Source: Ochotona curzoniae
Lineage: Eukaryota; Chordata; Mammalia; Lagomorpha; Ochotonidae
Direction of reading: 5' to 3'
NCBI RefSeq assembly: GCF_017591425.1
Contig: NW_024464918.1
Span: forward strand, 28,486,001-28,550,000
DNA: 64,000 nt
How positions within the stretch are numbered: position 1 is the stretch's first letter; each line of letters begins with the position of its first letter. Below, in pieces: positions 24,336 through 37,680 of this stretch. The notes under the pieces are model-generated. The model was not told the origin of the DNA. It searched no databases and was given only the letters and a program-made list of their open reading frames with translations. The translations under genes and the position numbers were made by a program.

Positions 24336-24567
24336 ATGTTTTCCAGCCCCCTTTAAAAAGAGGAAGTGAAGTAGGCACAATCTACTGAGATAGCTTTCTC
24401 CTCTCTGAGAAGCCAGAAGTAGACATTTTTCCCCCTAAACACACCTGACATTTCCATGAGTAATCGTACCAAAGAACTTTTTTTGTGATGGTATCTTCTA
24501 CTGTCTGCATCCAGAGAAATGACTGAATTCTTGTCACCACAGTAAGAACACCTGATTTTCTTCATTA

Positions 24568-24573
24568 AATAAA
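24568..24573 (+). terminator. Candidate poly(A) signal, unit 1
   Basis: AATAAA about 230 bp after the stop codon of unit 1, followed by a T/G-rich stretch (tttcctgtgtttttg). It is consistent with a cleavage/polyadenylation site. Confidence 0.4.
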
Positions 24574-26879
24574 TTATTTCCTGTGTTTTTGTTTCCTGCT
24601 AGCAACCTAGGCTTGACATGAAGTGTCCAACACAATTGCAGTCTTTCTGGAAATGATCCATCCTTTTTAGCCTCACAACATCAAACCAGGGCAGATCTGA
24701 AGACAGCAGATCTGAAGCAGATCCCCTGGAGTTGCATTCAATTGCCTTGCTGAAGATGTGGCATCGGCTCGGAAGCAAACATCTGGAGTTGTGGGGCACT
24801 CAGGCTACCTTGCGAACAGCTCATCCTGAGCAGGCCTTTTCCTGTTACACTCAAATCCTCTCGGAAGGTCAAGGGGCAGTTAACATGCCTCTCAGACTGC
24901 GAAGCGAGAAGGGGACAGTGTAGGCAGAGAGATGCTAACATTGTCGGAGTAGACTTGGTATGCTTAGAGCTCCTGGGATGGATGACAACTAGGTAGCAAT
25001 ACTGGGAGGATATCGCTCAACGGGATGGGAGTTTGGGATATTCTGGTTCTCTTCCAACTGTGAAGCCTACCATCTAGTCTCTATCCCATTTACCATGTAT
25101 TTGAATATGGAGCTCATATTCTTGTGCTCCAGAGCAGGTAGTGTGTCCATTCAACTTCATCATTTCCCATCTCCTTCCTCCCACGTACGGCATTATGGCT
25201 ACATGCTTCACCATGAGGACAGAATGTAGATCTGCTAAACTGCAATGCCCTTCTCTCCTGTAGTCCATTCTGTTCCCAAGAGCTTAGTGTCAACAGTTCG
25301 CTTCTGTGTCCACGAACACAGACCTCGACTCATGCCTCCACTAGTGAGCTTAGCTGTGTAATGTCTGCTGCAGGACAGAGTCTACAAGGAGGGAAATAAG
25401 AACACTTGCAGATTAGCCTCAAATCCTTGGTTTCTTTGAGCATGTAATATACAGGTGACAGCATCTGTAGTAACAGTGAAAAAGTAACATGAAGTAAATT
25501 ACCTGAGAAAATCAAACATCTGTATATTCAGGTGTCCTCCAAACCGTACTGTAGTTTGGAGATTAATAATCAGAAATGTAGAAACTACTGACTCTCGGGA
25601 GACAACATTTGCATGTTTATTTACATCTCATTTATACTTAAGTTTTCTAAATTTTCAAAATAAAGATGGAAATTTTCTTGTCACAATTTTCCATCTCCCA
25701 CCAGAGAGAGCATCGATAAAATGATAATTGAGAAAGTGCATAAAGGTGTGCAGTGGATTTGAAATTGAGCTAGTGCAGTTTTCAAAACATTTTTGTACGT
25801 CGTAGCTGCTATTCTAAAATTAGAACTTGCAACTCAAGATGTCATGAGTGACATCGGTGTGAAACATATCTGGTTATCCTGAAATAGCCATTCTCCTTCC
25901 TCCCTCGCAGGGGTGTATGTATGAGGAGTCCTCATGGACGTGTGAGCAGAGACTCCATAGGAGCCAAGAGGTGGATGGAAGCCGCTTTTACTTTAATCTT
26001 TCTAGTACTTTTTGCCTTCTTTATCTAAGAAGTACCTTTCAACCTCGTATATGAACAAGTGCTGAATAATAAATTTCTATTTTTCATTTTGGTTTTTCTT
26101 CAATGACCCCTGATCCGTTATTGATGGTTCGTACTTATTTAATGTAACACATTTTTTTCTCTTATTAAACACTGAAATATTCCTGGGATTTTATCTCAAA
26201 ATGGATAGGGTTCCTTAGTTGTGGTAGATATACAAAGCCCTCGATTGATCCAGCGGTTACACCGCAAATGTCTTTGTACCTCCCCCACAAGTCGGGACTT
26301 TGGCAGTGTAAGTCCTTGCGCTGGAGCTGGGAGTAAGTCTACTTTAGCACATTCTCCTCTGTATTACTGCTCTCATCTTGGGAAGAGAATCAACACTACT
26401 GAGTATAATATTTACACCCTGTGAAGATGAAATGCATATGACAGTATACCTGATGGTCATACCACAAATAAATGCACAGAAAGGCGTGTGGCATAAAAGG
26501 TTACTCAGTATTTTTTATTTCTTTATGTATTCTTACGCTGTGTACTTTGATCTACTCTGAATTACAGGTGATTATATATATACACAGGAAGTTAGTACGC
26601 TTACAGGACTTGCACTACCTACCCACTGTGGTCTTAGCCTCTATTGTGGTCACACTTTGACAATCAACCTCAGACATTTCCCTCAATATTACGAGCACAC
26701 CACAAATATACAAATATATAAGCTTTAGAACCAAGTTAGACACAGCCTCATCTTCCTTACGTTGATATTCAAATTTAGCAACAATACCTATTTGTGGCTC
26801 AGTGTGACATTTCAATGTATGCATATAAGGTGAATTGATCAAAAGGTACCGTTTCCCTCTTTTTGACATGTAATATTAG
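24574..26879. other. Intergenic flank of unit 1, nothing recognised
   Basis: About 2.3 kb without exon-like, RNA or assignable repeat sequence. Confidence 0.4.
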
Positions 26880-27720
26880 AGGCTTTGAGTTCCTTTATAA
26901 TTTTTTTTCATACAGCTAATACAAGATGTTATCAACTACATGTACTCCCACTATACCTTGCACACTGGTAACATATTTCTTTAAATCTGACATGGGACTC
27001 AGTATCTAATTTTTTTTATCTTTCACCCTTATCTCTTCCAGCATAAAGTACTCACCATTAGTCTAGCAATACATTAGTAAGATTGAACACTTTTTGCTTC
27101 TGCATATGAGGAAGAACATGTAGGATCTGTCCTTCTGTGTCTGGTTTATTTCACTCAACATGATGTTCTCAGTTCCATCCATTATGCCGGAAATGATAAA
27201 TTGTATTTATTATGGTTGAGTAATAGTCCGCTGTGTTCATATACAACATCTTCCTTATCTATTCATCAGATGCAGGGCACATATCTTGATTCCATATCTT
27301 GGTTACTGGGAATATTGCAGCAATAAAAACAGCAGAGGTGGTACACCTTTGGTAAAATGAGTTCCATGTCATTTGATTACATTAGTGGCATTGCTGGAAC
27401 ATACGGTCAGTTGTATTTCTAGCATTAAAGAAATTTAAATACCGGTTTCCATAGTGGCTATACTAATTTTCACCAAAGTACCAAGCTATATAAGAATTTT
27501 GCTACACCTTTATAGTTTATTATTGTAATAACAGACATTTGAACAGATCTGAATTAAAGCAGTTTTGATTTGCATTAACCTCAAGGGTTGTTGATCATCT
27601 GTACATATTCTTTTGATAAATATCTATTCAGGAACTTTTCCTATATCTTCATTGGAGTTTTGTTGCTACTGTCATTTCCTTATATTTCCGATATATTCTG
27701 AATGTTCATCCTCTGAAAGA
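26880..27720 (-). mobile_element. L1 3' fragment
   Basis: The reverse complement of L1 ORF2-end/3' UTR sequence: 'cactcaacatgatgttctcagttccatccat', 'gttgagtaatagtccgctgtg', 'cttccttatctattcatcagatgcag' and 'ggtttccatagtggctatac' are typical of this region. Frames are broken. Confidence 0.85.
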
Positions 27721-29170
27721 TAAGCACCAAGTATAAGTGCTACATCCCTTTACGCTGGATGATGCTTCACTCTTGTTTCAGCTACAGGTCTTCAATGAGG
27801 GAGTAGAAATAGGCTTTCCACAGGCACATGGCAGGTGCAGATGTTGCCAGGACTGGCAGAGCCGCCGATATGGTGCCAGATACCCTGCATGCTGTGGAGG
27901 CATCTCCCAGTTTCCACGTTTCATATGCTGAAACGTAGGCTATGCTGGGATTACACACTGGAAGGTGTATGTCCAGAGAAGTGTGATATGGGGAGGGTGT
28001 TTCCTTGGTCCCCGAGGACCTCAGGCAACTCTAGGGAGTAGAGTTCCAACATCTTCATTTCACAAGCTATAAGAATTAAAGAGGTTCTTCCCTGAACAGT
28101 GCAGTTATGCTTGGATGGTGTACTATCAGGCTCAAGCCTGGAATTGTGAGACTTGAAAGGCCCTGCTGGTGACCCAAGATGAACATCCATAAGACTGGAC
28201 TGGCAGTCACCGACCAGAAGGACAGGGATGCACACAGAATTCCTAAAGTACTACTGGTGAATGAGTCTGACTCCCAGGGCACAGTGCCAATGAGCAGACA
28301 AGGCTGTAATGCCCACATTCCATGGTGCATGCAAGGGTGATGCTGGCTCTTGTGCCATTGCTACACATCACACTGTGCTAATGAATATAGAAGAGGCCTT
28401 ATTCAGGTATGGTCCTCAAGGTTTGTGGATTGGCTGCCACTGGCACGCAGCCCCAAGAAGCAGAGTGGGGTTTCCCTAGATCAAACATCCCAGGCAATTG
28501 TGACTCCGTGGCTTGGGTCACCAATCTCATAGCAAACAGAGGGGCCTGCTCTCTGGCCTGTAAAGGACACTGGTTCGGGAGGCTCCTGCCTGCTGTCCTT
28601 AAGATGGAATAGAGTCCATTGTGGCTGGACATCAGCAACAGCAGCAGCAGCTCCAGTCTGGGATTCTTCACAGAAGGCAGAGGAAAGGTGAGTTCTTTTT
28701 TTTTTTTTTTTTTTTTAAGAAAGCTGTACCCTGGATCCCTTACAGCTTTTCAAGCTGGATCTAAAGCCAGTGAGAGCTATCCAGTTCTGCCCTAGCTAGG
28801 ACTGCCAGCCTGCAGTGATGCCAACCTTCAGAGGGGGTTCTGCAGATTGCTGTTTTCCTTGGCAAATGATGGCCCTGGCTGGGGAGGCAGCGTGGAGGGC
28901 TGAGGTGTGTGGTTCTTCTCCATGCTGGCTTTCTGGGTTGCTGAGCTGCACACTGCTCCAGTCACTTCTTGTCTGAAGAGTTTTTTAGTCTTCTCTTGTG
29001 CTGCTGGCTCTTCTGTGGGACAGAGGCAAGTGCTGGGCGTCTCTTCAGCTGGCTGAAATCCCTCTGCATTTCATTCATTTTTCAGCTTTTTTTTTTCCTT
29101 TTCTCTTAGCTTTTCAGCAGCATGTTTATGTTGTGCCTTGATGGGATTTTCATTTTAAAATAGCCTTTTT
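27721..29170. other. GC-richer segment of unknown origin, with a T22 run
   Basis: Base composition is clearly higher in GC than the flanks. It includes a CAG-like run (cagcaacagcagcagcagc, 28632-28650), a 22-base T run (28696-28717), and ends near 'gccttgatgggattttcatttt'. It directly follows the minus-strand L1 and may be the 5' UTR or another internal part of a lagomorph L1 on the same strand, but I cannot confirm this. No convincing protein is encoded. Confidence 0.35.
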
Positions 29171-29229
29171 AACACTAGCCTTGTTTGACAAATCCTTAGC
29201 ACTTTAGACAAACATCTTTTTGAAAAAAA

Positions 29230-29740
29230 AATTTAATGAAACTCTAAACATACCAGCAGCTGCAAAAACGGCACACAGTGGTTCCACGCACCCATCATCC
29301 AACTTCTCCCCAAACCACCAGCGTAGTCTAAACATAACACAGCGGTTATACTAATTTCAACAGAAAACCATAGACCTCACCCACATTTCATATTTGCTGT
29401 ACAAGCTAATTTCTAGGTGTTTCTCTGTTTAACGTGGTGACGTTTTATCTGGATCTGCATGCCCTCTCTGCTGTCACCAGACACTTTCTGCTATCTGACC
29501 TGCTTATCGTCCTCACCCCCACTTTCCATAACTCCTGGGTGCCACTTACCTATTCTTTATCTCTGAAATTCCTAATTTTTCAGGGAATATTATAAATGGA
29601 ATGAAATATTTTTGAGATCGGCTTTTTCAATTAAGTAGGACTCCTTTCAATGCATTCAAATTTTTCTCTGTGTATTTGATTTCATTTTACTCTTGTGGAA
29701 TAGTTCAACATGTCACACACATGAAGGAATTTGGCTCAGG
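29230..29740 (-). mobile_element. Old L1 3' UTR fragment
   Basis: 'cacccatcatccaacttctcc', 'tcaacagaaaaccatagacctcaccc' and 'atttttgagatcggctttttcaattaagtaggactcc' resemble the reverse complement of an ancient mammalian L1 3' end. Highly diverged. Confidence 0.5.
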
Positions 29741-32039
29741 TTTTTCACGTTATTGGCAATAGAAAACAATTTGTACACAAGTTTTTATGGGAGAAAAAAA
29801 CACATTTATTTCTCTACTATTAATATCTAAGAGTGATATTATGTGATACATATTTAATTTCTTACAGAAAAATCCACAGAACTGAGTTTTACAGCAGCCA
29901 TATCCCCTTTTCTTTTTTCTACAAATTCTTGAGAAATGCAGTTTCACAGAATTTCACTAGTATTGGATGATAATAGGTATTTACTTTTTAACCTACTTTA
30001 ATAGCAAACATATTTCACTGTGGCTATCTCTTTTCAGTAAAGATCTACTGAAATGTACTGTCATTTTAAAAGTCCATTTCTTTCTTACTACATGGAGTCC
30101 TTCATAAGTAATAAGTAATTGATTTCATTCTCTGAATGCGTCTTTTTTACACACACTACTGAATTTGGGACAAGTGAGGATTTTCTATGTTTAAGAAACC
30201 AAATACATGAGCTGTTTTCTCTCATGCCAATGCCTTTAGTGCCAACAGCACAGAGAAGTCAGAATGCTGAGCTGCCATGGAAATAGAAAGACCCTTGAAC
30301 ACATGGAATACAGAATGGAGTGAAAGATGAGCTGGGGACAGTCCATGGAGGTGGGTGCTGGAAGATGCAGAAGTCAAACTTGTTTAAGCAAAACCATGAA
30401 GTACCCTTGGATCAATCAATTCCCGCTCATCTCCTGCTTCCTCTGCACTCAGGTGCTGGTTGCCACTGGTCTACCACTTTATGGCATTAAGGACCACAAT
30501 CATGTTTTAAAGTCACTTTTCCATTCATTTCTTAGTTGATTGTACTGCAGTTAAGTGGCTTGTTAAATAAGGTTATTCCAGCATCCACATTCCCTGAAAC
30601 AAAATTTGCCGCACAGGTGACAATGCCTGCTAATTGCTTTTACACTAGAAGAATAATTTGCAACACAATATGCCAAAGTCACCCTTATTTTCATTTAGCA
30701 ACTACCAAGAGCATTCCATTTTTTAAAATTTAAAGTATACTTTTTAATCAAGGCAAAATATACTATAGCCAAGCACCACTTTTGAGAACATTCTGTCTCC
30801 TATGTGAAATGACTTTGGGGATGAATAACAAGAAAATATTCCCTTGTTTTGGATTATGTAAGTCTTTTGCCTCTTGCCACTGTATTTTTTTAAGCAATGC
30901 ACAGTACTTTCTACAGAATGAAGTTCTTTTGAGTCATGCTGCTGCTTCTCCTTTGATGCCTAAAGGCTGCATCTGTTCTACCGCCTGAAATAAAACTATC
31001 ACTGGAGGATTTCAATTTCCACAGCTGTTCCTCCACCTTTTTATTCATGCAAAACAATGCATCACTTTCATTTCTGACGTGTTTTCTCAGGTTATGGAAA
31101 TAGAATACTTCAAACTTTCCTGGGAAAGCACACCACAGTGAGTATGCTGTCCTATGAGTTCCTTACACTGAGTCCTATTTTAAAAATGATGAGACTGATA
31201 CATCTTAGAAAGTAATCAAAGAGGGTAAATTTCAAAAATGTTTGAAATCTGCATACATGCAGCCTTAAAAAAATTCATGGGCAATGTGTATTATGATGGC
31301 CATGAGTACATTTTTAAGCAAAATAAATATCCTTTAATGATCATGCTTCATAAAAATTGAAGTAGTTTTGTATTGGATCTGAAAAACAATGGTGGTATTC
31401 ATGAAATTCTTGAGAAAGTCTACAGTATATCGCATCATTTCTTTTTAAAATCTGTTATCTTCTCATTAGTAGTGTCATTTAACTTACATTCAGGCTTACC
31501 TAGATATACATATTTAAACCAATAGCTACGTTTCAACAAATTATAATTTGCTCCTTTTAATGTTCCAGTTTGCCAATTCTTTTTAAATTCTTATTGTTAC
31601 TTTTACAGAATCTTCATTTTTGTCAAGTCTATATTTCCCATTTTGAAGTAATTTCATATTATCTTCCATTTCTCTGGTTACATTTAGTTAACATTTTTTT
31701 TTCTCATTTCAAGCTGTTTCATTTTATTCTTTATTCAATATGTATGCATAGTTCCATGTTGATTTCTTCCCGACTATTTTTGCTTGATACTATAGTTTGA
31801 CTCTCAATTTTGCTGTCAGAAAACTTCTTGCTGTCCTTTGAGTTTTTTTTCTCTAGATGGTAAATGCCATGATACCCCCATCCCGGACCCCTATCCACAC
31901 CCACCGTTATCCCCCACACCCTGCAGTGCAAACCATGAGTGTGCAGGGATGTGGGACTTGAGACTAAGTCATGTGTGCTGACCTGGGAAGCTTATGTTGG
32001 AAGATGTAGATGAGGTCGACCTTATCACAGCGTGCCAGT
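29741..32039. other. Intergenic stretch; weak similarity to the unit 2 3' flank near 30.4-30.6 kb
   Basis: The segment near 30500-30560 ('cacttttccattcatttcttagttg' then 'taagtggcttgttaaata') resembles 46045-46110 ('tttccattcattttgttagttg' then 'taagtgactttttaaata'), so it may be the far 3' flank of the duplicated unit. The rest is AT-rich without recognised features. Confidence 0.4.
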
Positions 32040-32200
32040 GAGAAGTGTGATGATGGAAGCTCAAGTTGGAGTGATGCCTTGAGGACATTAACTGTTATCA
32101 GGCACTAAGGGCTGCAAAGAGGTGCTCTTCCCCAGAGCTGCCGGGCAAGAGCAGCCCTGGCCACCTCTTGATCTCAGCCCTTCCTTAGAAGCTGCAATGT
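32040..32200 (+). mobile_element. MLT1-like LTR fragment
   Basis: 'gtgtgatgatggaagctcaagttggagtgatg' and 'cctcttgatctcagccc' match the middle of an MLT1-type LTR as remembered ('gtgacgacggaagcagaggtcagagtgatg'). Short and diverged; noncoding. Confidence 0.5.
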
Positions 32201-32544
32201 CTGTGCTGATCTGGCATAGTAGCAATAGGAAGCCAGCACAGTGAGAGCAGCTGTTTCTCTTGATCCCATCCCTAACGTAGATGCTGATCACTTCAGGGCA
32301 AGACTATTTTTTTTTTCTTGCTAGAAATTATAGACGTTTGAACGACTAATAATCTCAGCCTTCAGATGGTTCAATAAATCACTTTTGATTATTTCCCTGA
32401 CTTCTTGTTTCTCTTAATTGTGATCAGCTTTTCTTTCTGACATTTCCTTTTATAGGTACAGATTTTAATTTATATTAAAATGTTATTCCTATTTCTAGCC
32501 TCATTTCTTATACTTATCTCTATTCTTATACATGGATTCTATAA

Positions 32545-33260
32545 AAATAGATAACAGAGTAAGAAGAGCACCAACAGAATGGGAGAAAATACCTACACTG
32601 ATAGAGGATTGATATACAGGAACAGTAACACCCTCCCACCCCAAAATTCAGTAACAAAACAAAATTAAAAAACGGGAAAATGATAATAAATACAATTTTG
32701 TTCAAAGAATGCAATACAAATGACCCTTAGTCACATGAAATAAAGCTCACAGTTGCTATCCACTAGAGGAATGCAAATAAAAGCCACGGTGAAATACCAC
32801 TGACTGTAGTTAGAATGGCCATGAACCAAAAATATAACAAAAAATATTGGCAAGGCTCTGAAGAAAGAGCAACCTAAAACAGAATACAGCAGAAATACAG
32901 ACTGTCACGATCATTACAGAAATTGGTATGGAAATGCAAGAGGAAACTAACAATAGATCTGCTATAGGAACCTCCCAACCACTACTGGAGATGTATTCAA
33001 AGGAAATGAAATTTGTGTAAGAAAGAGCTACCTTTGCTTCCATCTGTATAGCAACTAAATTCACAAGAGCAAAGATAGGCAATCAGCCTGGGTGTCCACC
33101 GTATGGCGAATGGATAAAGAAAATGTGGTATGTTCGTTTAATGGAGTATTCGTCATAAAAACGAAAGCTTGACATTTGCAATAAAATAGATGGGACTAAG
33201 ATTATTATGACAGATAAAATATACCAGAAACAGAAGGACAAAGATTACATGTCTTCTCTT
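32545..33260 (+). mobile_element. L1 3' fragment
   Basis: 'gaatgggagaaaatacctacactgatagaggattgatatacagg', 'ctatccactagaggaatgcaaataaaagcc', 'ggataaagaaaatgtggtatg' and 'acagataaaatataccagaaac' are typical of the end of L1 ORF2 and the 3' UTR. Frames are broken. Confidence 0.88.
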
Positions 33261-34429
33261 ATCATTAATATAGAATATATAATTATATAGATGTCATATT
33301 ATCGGTATTTAATTATAAACACTGTTGTACTGAATCATGCCATGTACATTAGAATCTTTCTTTACCCACATTATGGTTATTATGAAGACCACACTTGGTT
33401 ATATTAACATCTGTTTTCAAGAAAAAATAATAGATATATGTATGTATAAAGTATCTACATATGAAGTGAATGTGGCAAAATGTCAAACATTGTTAAAATT
33501 TGAAGCTAAAAATAACATAAAGAATTAGTTCTCTATCATAACCACTGCAACTTCCTATCCGTTCTTGAGTCAGAAACTCCAGTTCTGACTTACTGCCAGC
33601 ATAAATAATGCAACAAGTAACAACTACATGAATGTTTCTTTATGGTTTGAAATTACAGATCCAAAGTATAGACAGGCTTATTTTATTTTGAAAGTGTTGA
33701 TTAACTATTCTGCATTGGCTATATATAGATTCAATCTAATATTTAGCACATAAAGGTTCTTCATTTTATCTATGTCCTATCAATTGTTTAGCATACTTAG
33801 ATAATTTAAACTTTACCAGTTTTAAATGTGCAAGATAGTACATATTTTGTGATTTATTTTCACTTTTCTGGTAGGTCACAAGATTTGAGATATCTTTACA
33901 TTCATGCTCATCATTCACTGGTCGTGGTGAATGAATGGAAGAGACATGAGAAAATCCTCCTGGTAGGGAAGGCGACTGAGGGAGGGTTGGCCATGGATGT
34001 AGCTAATGCTGAAAGCAAACACACACCAACTCCATGAGATGAGACACATTCTGTACCAGCTGGAGACAGACAGGCACTACTTCTGAGTTTCAGTGATACA
34101 AAGGATACAGCCATTTTCAGAAGACACAGACATAGATTTTGGAAAAAGCCTAAATCTAAGAACTTTGGCTTGAGCAAAGAGTCTGGCAAGGGCAACTTTC
34201 TGCTAAGTCATGCTTTGTCTCTTCTCTGAAAGCATGGGGAAGTGTGAGTGAAGGAGAGTGGCGAAACAGAAAATTCTGTTAAAGCACATTGGTATGCTAT
34301 CCGTAGCAAGGAAAATCTGGGAAATGCAAGAATTGTGTGGACAAGTGATGCGCATATTCTTCACACTTTTATAATTTAAAATTTTTATTTGAAGTAATTT
34401 AAACCGGATGATCATTTCAAAGTATGAGA
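33261..34429. other. AT-rich noncoding stretch, nothing recognised
   Basis: No supported feature; short frames only. Confidence 0.4.
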
Positions 34430-36155
34430 AGGATGCACTTAACGAAGTTTTACATCTCTTCATGAAAGAAACTGCAGAAATTGGGTATAGAAAGAACATA
34501 CCTCAAAATTATGCAGGCTACACATAAAAACGAATAGCAAATATCATACTACAAGGGGACAACATGAAAGCATTTCCCCTAGATCTGGAATAAGACAAGG
34601 ATGTCCATCTCAGCATGTTTATTCATTATATTATTGTAATAATAAATTGATACATTTATAATAATAAATTATTAATAAAATAGCAATTGTGGATGAAAAA
34701 ATAATGGTATCAAAATTGGAAAGATCTCCACAATGCAAATTTTCAGACACTAGTGAAAGTGTTTATCAAGGACAAACTCATAGAATGAAAACAAACTATC
34801 TGTTACTCATGAAATGGAATAATTGGTATCATTAAAATGTATGTGCTACCTAAAGAGCTTTACGAATTAATGCAATCCTGATCAGATATGCCACAAGTTT
34901 CTTTGTCCTAATTTATCTTAATTTATCCTGTAATTCAAATGCAATCACAAAAATCCAATAAAAGCCAAACTGACCCCGAGCAAGAGAAATCAAGCTGGAG
35001 ACATTATAACACCCGACTTGCAAGCATATTACAAAACTGTAGTGATTAAAACAACATGGTATTGGCATAAAAGCCAACACACGAATCAATGGAACATATT
35101 TGCACAAAAGTTAATCCTCACACAAGAGCCAGATGATTTTTCTAACATACACACACACATACTCTCAAAACATGCAGTGGAGACAGGATAATCTATTTAG
35201 TAAATGGTGCTGGAAAAACTATGCATATATGCAGGAGAAGGAAATTAGATCCCTGCCTCACCCCATCTACAAAATACCACATCAAGATGGATCAAAAATC
35301 TAACTTTAAGACTTGGGACTCTCATATTGTTGTAAGAAAATGTAGGAGAAACACTTTAAGACACTGGAGTTATGTTGTGACCTGGGTAAGAACCCCCAAA
35401 GCTCAAGCAATAAAAGGAAAGTGAGACAAATGAGAGTAAATCAAACCCTTGAATTTTTAACCAATAGTGTGAAGCATCCAACAGATTAGGGATAATATTT
35501 CCCAGCTACTTAATTGACAATTAATAACTGCAGACCTGTAACAACTACTCAAATAACTCAAGAATAAAAAATAGGCCAATTCAGTTTAAAATAGTGCAAA
35601 AAACTTCAAAACCAGAAACACAAATGGCCAAAACATTCATAAACAAATGCTCAACAGCAGAAACCTTCAGCAAAATGCAAATCAGGTCCACAATGAGATA
35701 TAATCCCTGTCAGAGTGACTATCACCAGAAGAGAGAGAGAAAACAAACGCTGATGAGGATGTGGAAAAAGGAGAATTCACGTGCTCTTGGTAAGAATGTG
35801 AATTACTAAGCAATTGTGGAAACCACTAAAAACCAGAAAATGTCAAGTGGTCCAGCAATCCCACTGCTGGACATATACCCCAAACACATGGACACAATAT
35901 ATCAAACAGCTACCTGAACCACTATCTGTACATCAGTGATTTTCACAACAGCTAATTTATGGAACGTCAGTGTCTGCCTTCAGATGAATGGAAAAAAATT
36001 TATATATATATATGTATGTACATATATATATATTCACGCACACATTGCTATAGAAATACAAATATATATATAATTATATATATTATACAATATATTATAT
36101 TATATAATAATTATATATAATAATTATATATAATATATAATTAATTATAATATAT

Positions 36156-36201
<46 letters not shown>

Positions 36202-36500
36202 TATATAATATAATATATTATATATATTATATAATATATATCATATACAAAAATATATATGACATATATTATATAATATATATAATATATATATAAATAT
36301 ATATGTGCTATACGCATTTATATAAACATATGCTATACATGTATTTTATGCACAATTATTATTCAGCTATGAAAAAAAGATTCTACCATTGAAATGGTTG
36401 CAACTGGAAGACATTACATTGACTGAAATAAACCAAATACAGAAAAACAAATACCACATGTGTTTTTATGTTAGTGCTAAAATTAAAACTGTGTATAAAG
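34430..36500 (+). mobile_element. L1 ORF2-containing fragment, 5'-truncated
   Basis: ORF2-like blocks follow in order: 'gcaaatatcatactacaaggggacaac', 'catttcccctagatctggaataagacaaggatg', 'ccaaactgaccccgagcaagag', 'aaacaacatggtattggcataaaagcc', 'ccactgctggacatataccccaaacacatggac' and 'ggttgcaactggaagacattacattgactg'. It contains multiple frameshifts and stops, so it is inactive. Confidence 0.92.
35995..36310. repeat. AT-rich (TA)n palindromic tract inside the L1
   Basis: About 300 bp of almost pure A/T, mainly TA dinucleotides with interruptions (tataatatat, ttatataata), able to fold on itself. It expanded within the L1 3' part, where L1 elements have a short (TA)n. Confidence 0.95.
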
Positions 36501-37114
36501 TATTGCTACAAATGCAGTTTTGTCAAACTTTTTTTATTTCTGTCAACTAAATTTTAAGAATGATGTACTCCTAAAAAAAAAAAAGAACGATAGACTCCTA
36601 TGGTTTCAATGATGTATGATTCTTTTAAAAGTTACTGTTTATCAGTGAAATTTTACACCTTTCCATTCTGATTATCCTTTATAGCCTTTGTCTATATTTC
36701 TGTGGACCTATGACCCTTTTATTTTTACTTGCTGCAATCATTATTTAGTGGAACATTAAGCTTTGACTATAATACAAGCTAAAAATACACTGTCTGAAAA
36801 AGAAAAAGAAAAACTAGTATATACCATGTAATGTCTTGATAAATATATTGTAATATCCTTTCAGGGCAAATGCATGCCTCTCTTCAGAAATCTCACTTGT
36901 GTTTTGACATAAATCAGATAGCAGGAGACAAGCATGGCTCTAACCATAAGCTTTGGCATTGTTGCATCCTCTCAACTGTGAAGCCTCAGTAATGCAGTAT
37001 TCTTAAATGCATCAAATAATTTCATTTATTTAATCCTAGTAATCTTTTTGTTAGTGAGAGCAATAATCAACATTTCAAGAGGATAGAGTTTCCACTAGAC
37101 AAAATAAAACACTC

Positions 37115-37410
37115 AAGGTGTGGGTTTTGTGGCAACATGTGCCCACAGCAAATACTGTGGTGTGAGGCTTTAATTCCTGCCACAAATTTAGATTCGTGGT
37201 TTATGTTAAGGTGCAAGCTAGGCTCTCAGGAGATAACAGTTCAAGTATTTGTCCCTGCTGCCCATGTTAGACTTACGAACGGAGCTCCTGGCTCCTGTTC
37301 TGGTATTGCCAACCTGAATTTTACAGGTATTTGGGAATGGACCATTAGGTAGAAGATAGGTATTTTCTCTCTCTAATACTCTGCCTTTTTAGTAAATTAA
37401 ATAGCTTAAC
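37115..37410 (+). mobile_element. Old diverged CSINE
   Basis: 'ggtgtgggttttgtggcaacatg' head-like start, 'ggagctcctggctcctgttctgg' and a 'ctctctctaatactctgcctttttagtaaattaaat' tail resemble a plus-strand SINE. It lies just upstream of the shared unit 2 promoter region. Confidence 0.55.
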
Positions 37411-37486
37411 TTTAAAATAATGCTCCAGGCAACAGGGCAGTGGCATTGCTGCAGTCCTTAAAGTACTGTCTCAGCCTGGCTTAGAC

Positions 37487-37505
37487 CGATGTCATCATTA
37501 CGTCA
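37487..37505 (+). promoter_or_regulatory. CGATGTCATC plus TTACGTCA, unit 2
   Basis: The positional equivalent of the TGATGTCATC element of the other units (first base changed), followed at 37498-37505 by a second CRE-like TTACGTCA. It lies about 194 bp before exon 1. A promoter function is inferred from its conserved position. Confidence 0.4.
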
Positions 37506-37680
37506 CATTGTGGAACTCTCACAGTACAAGATGACTCATTACGTGTTAGTCTTGATGCTGGACACTGATCAGCCTCTAATGTGAGTTCTTCCAATCTTAT
37601 TCCTTATCATCATCATCTAACTCCCAGGGCGCAGAGATACAGGGAAAGATACCGGAGTTGTCCTCTCCAAGGAGCTGACC

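Noticed and set aside
28617..28655. CAG-like run as a possible coding polyglutamine or polyserine tract
   Set aside because: The run is short and not within a supported reading frame.
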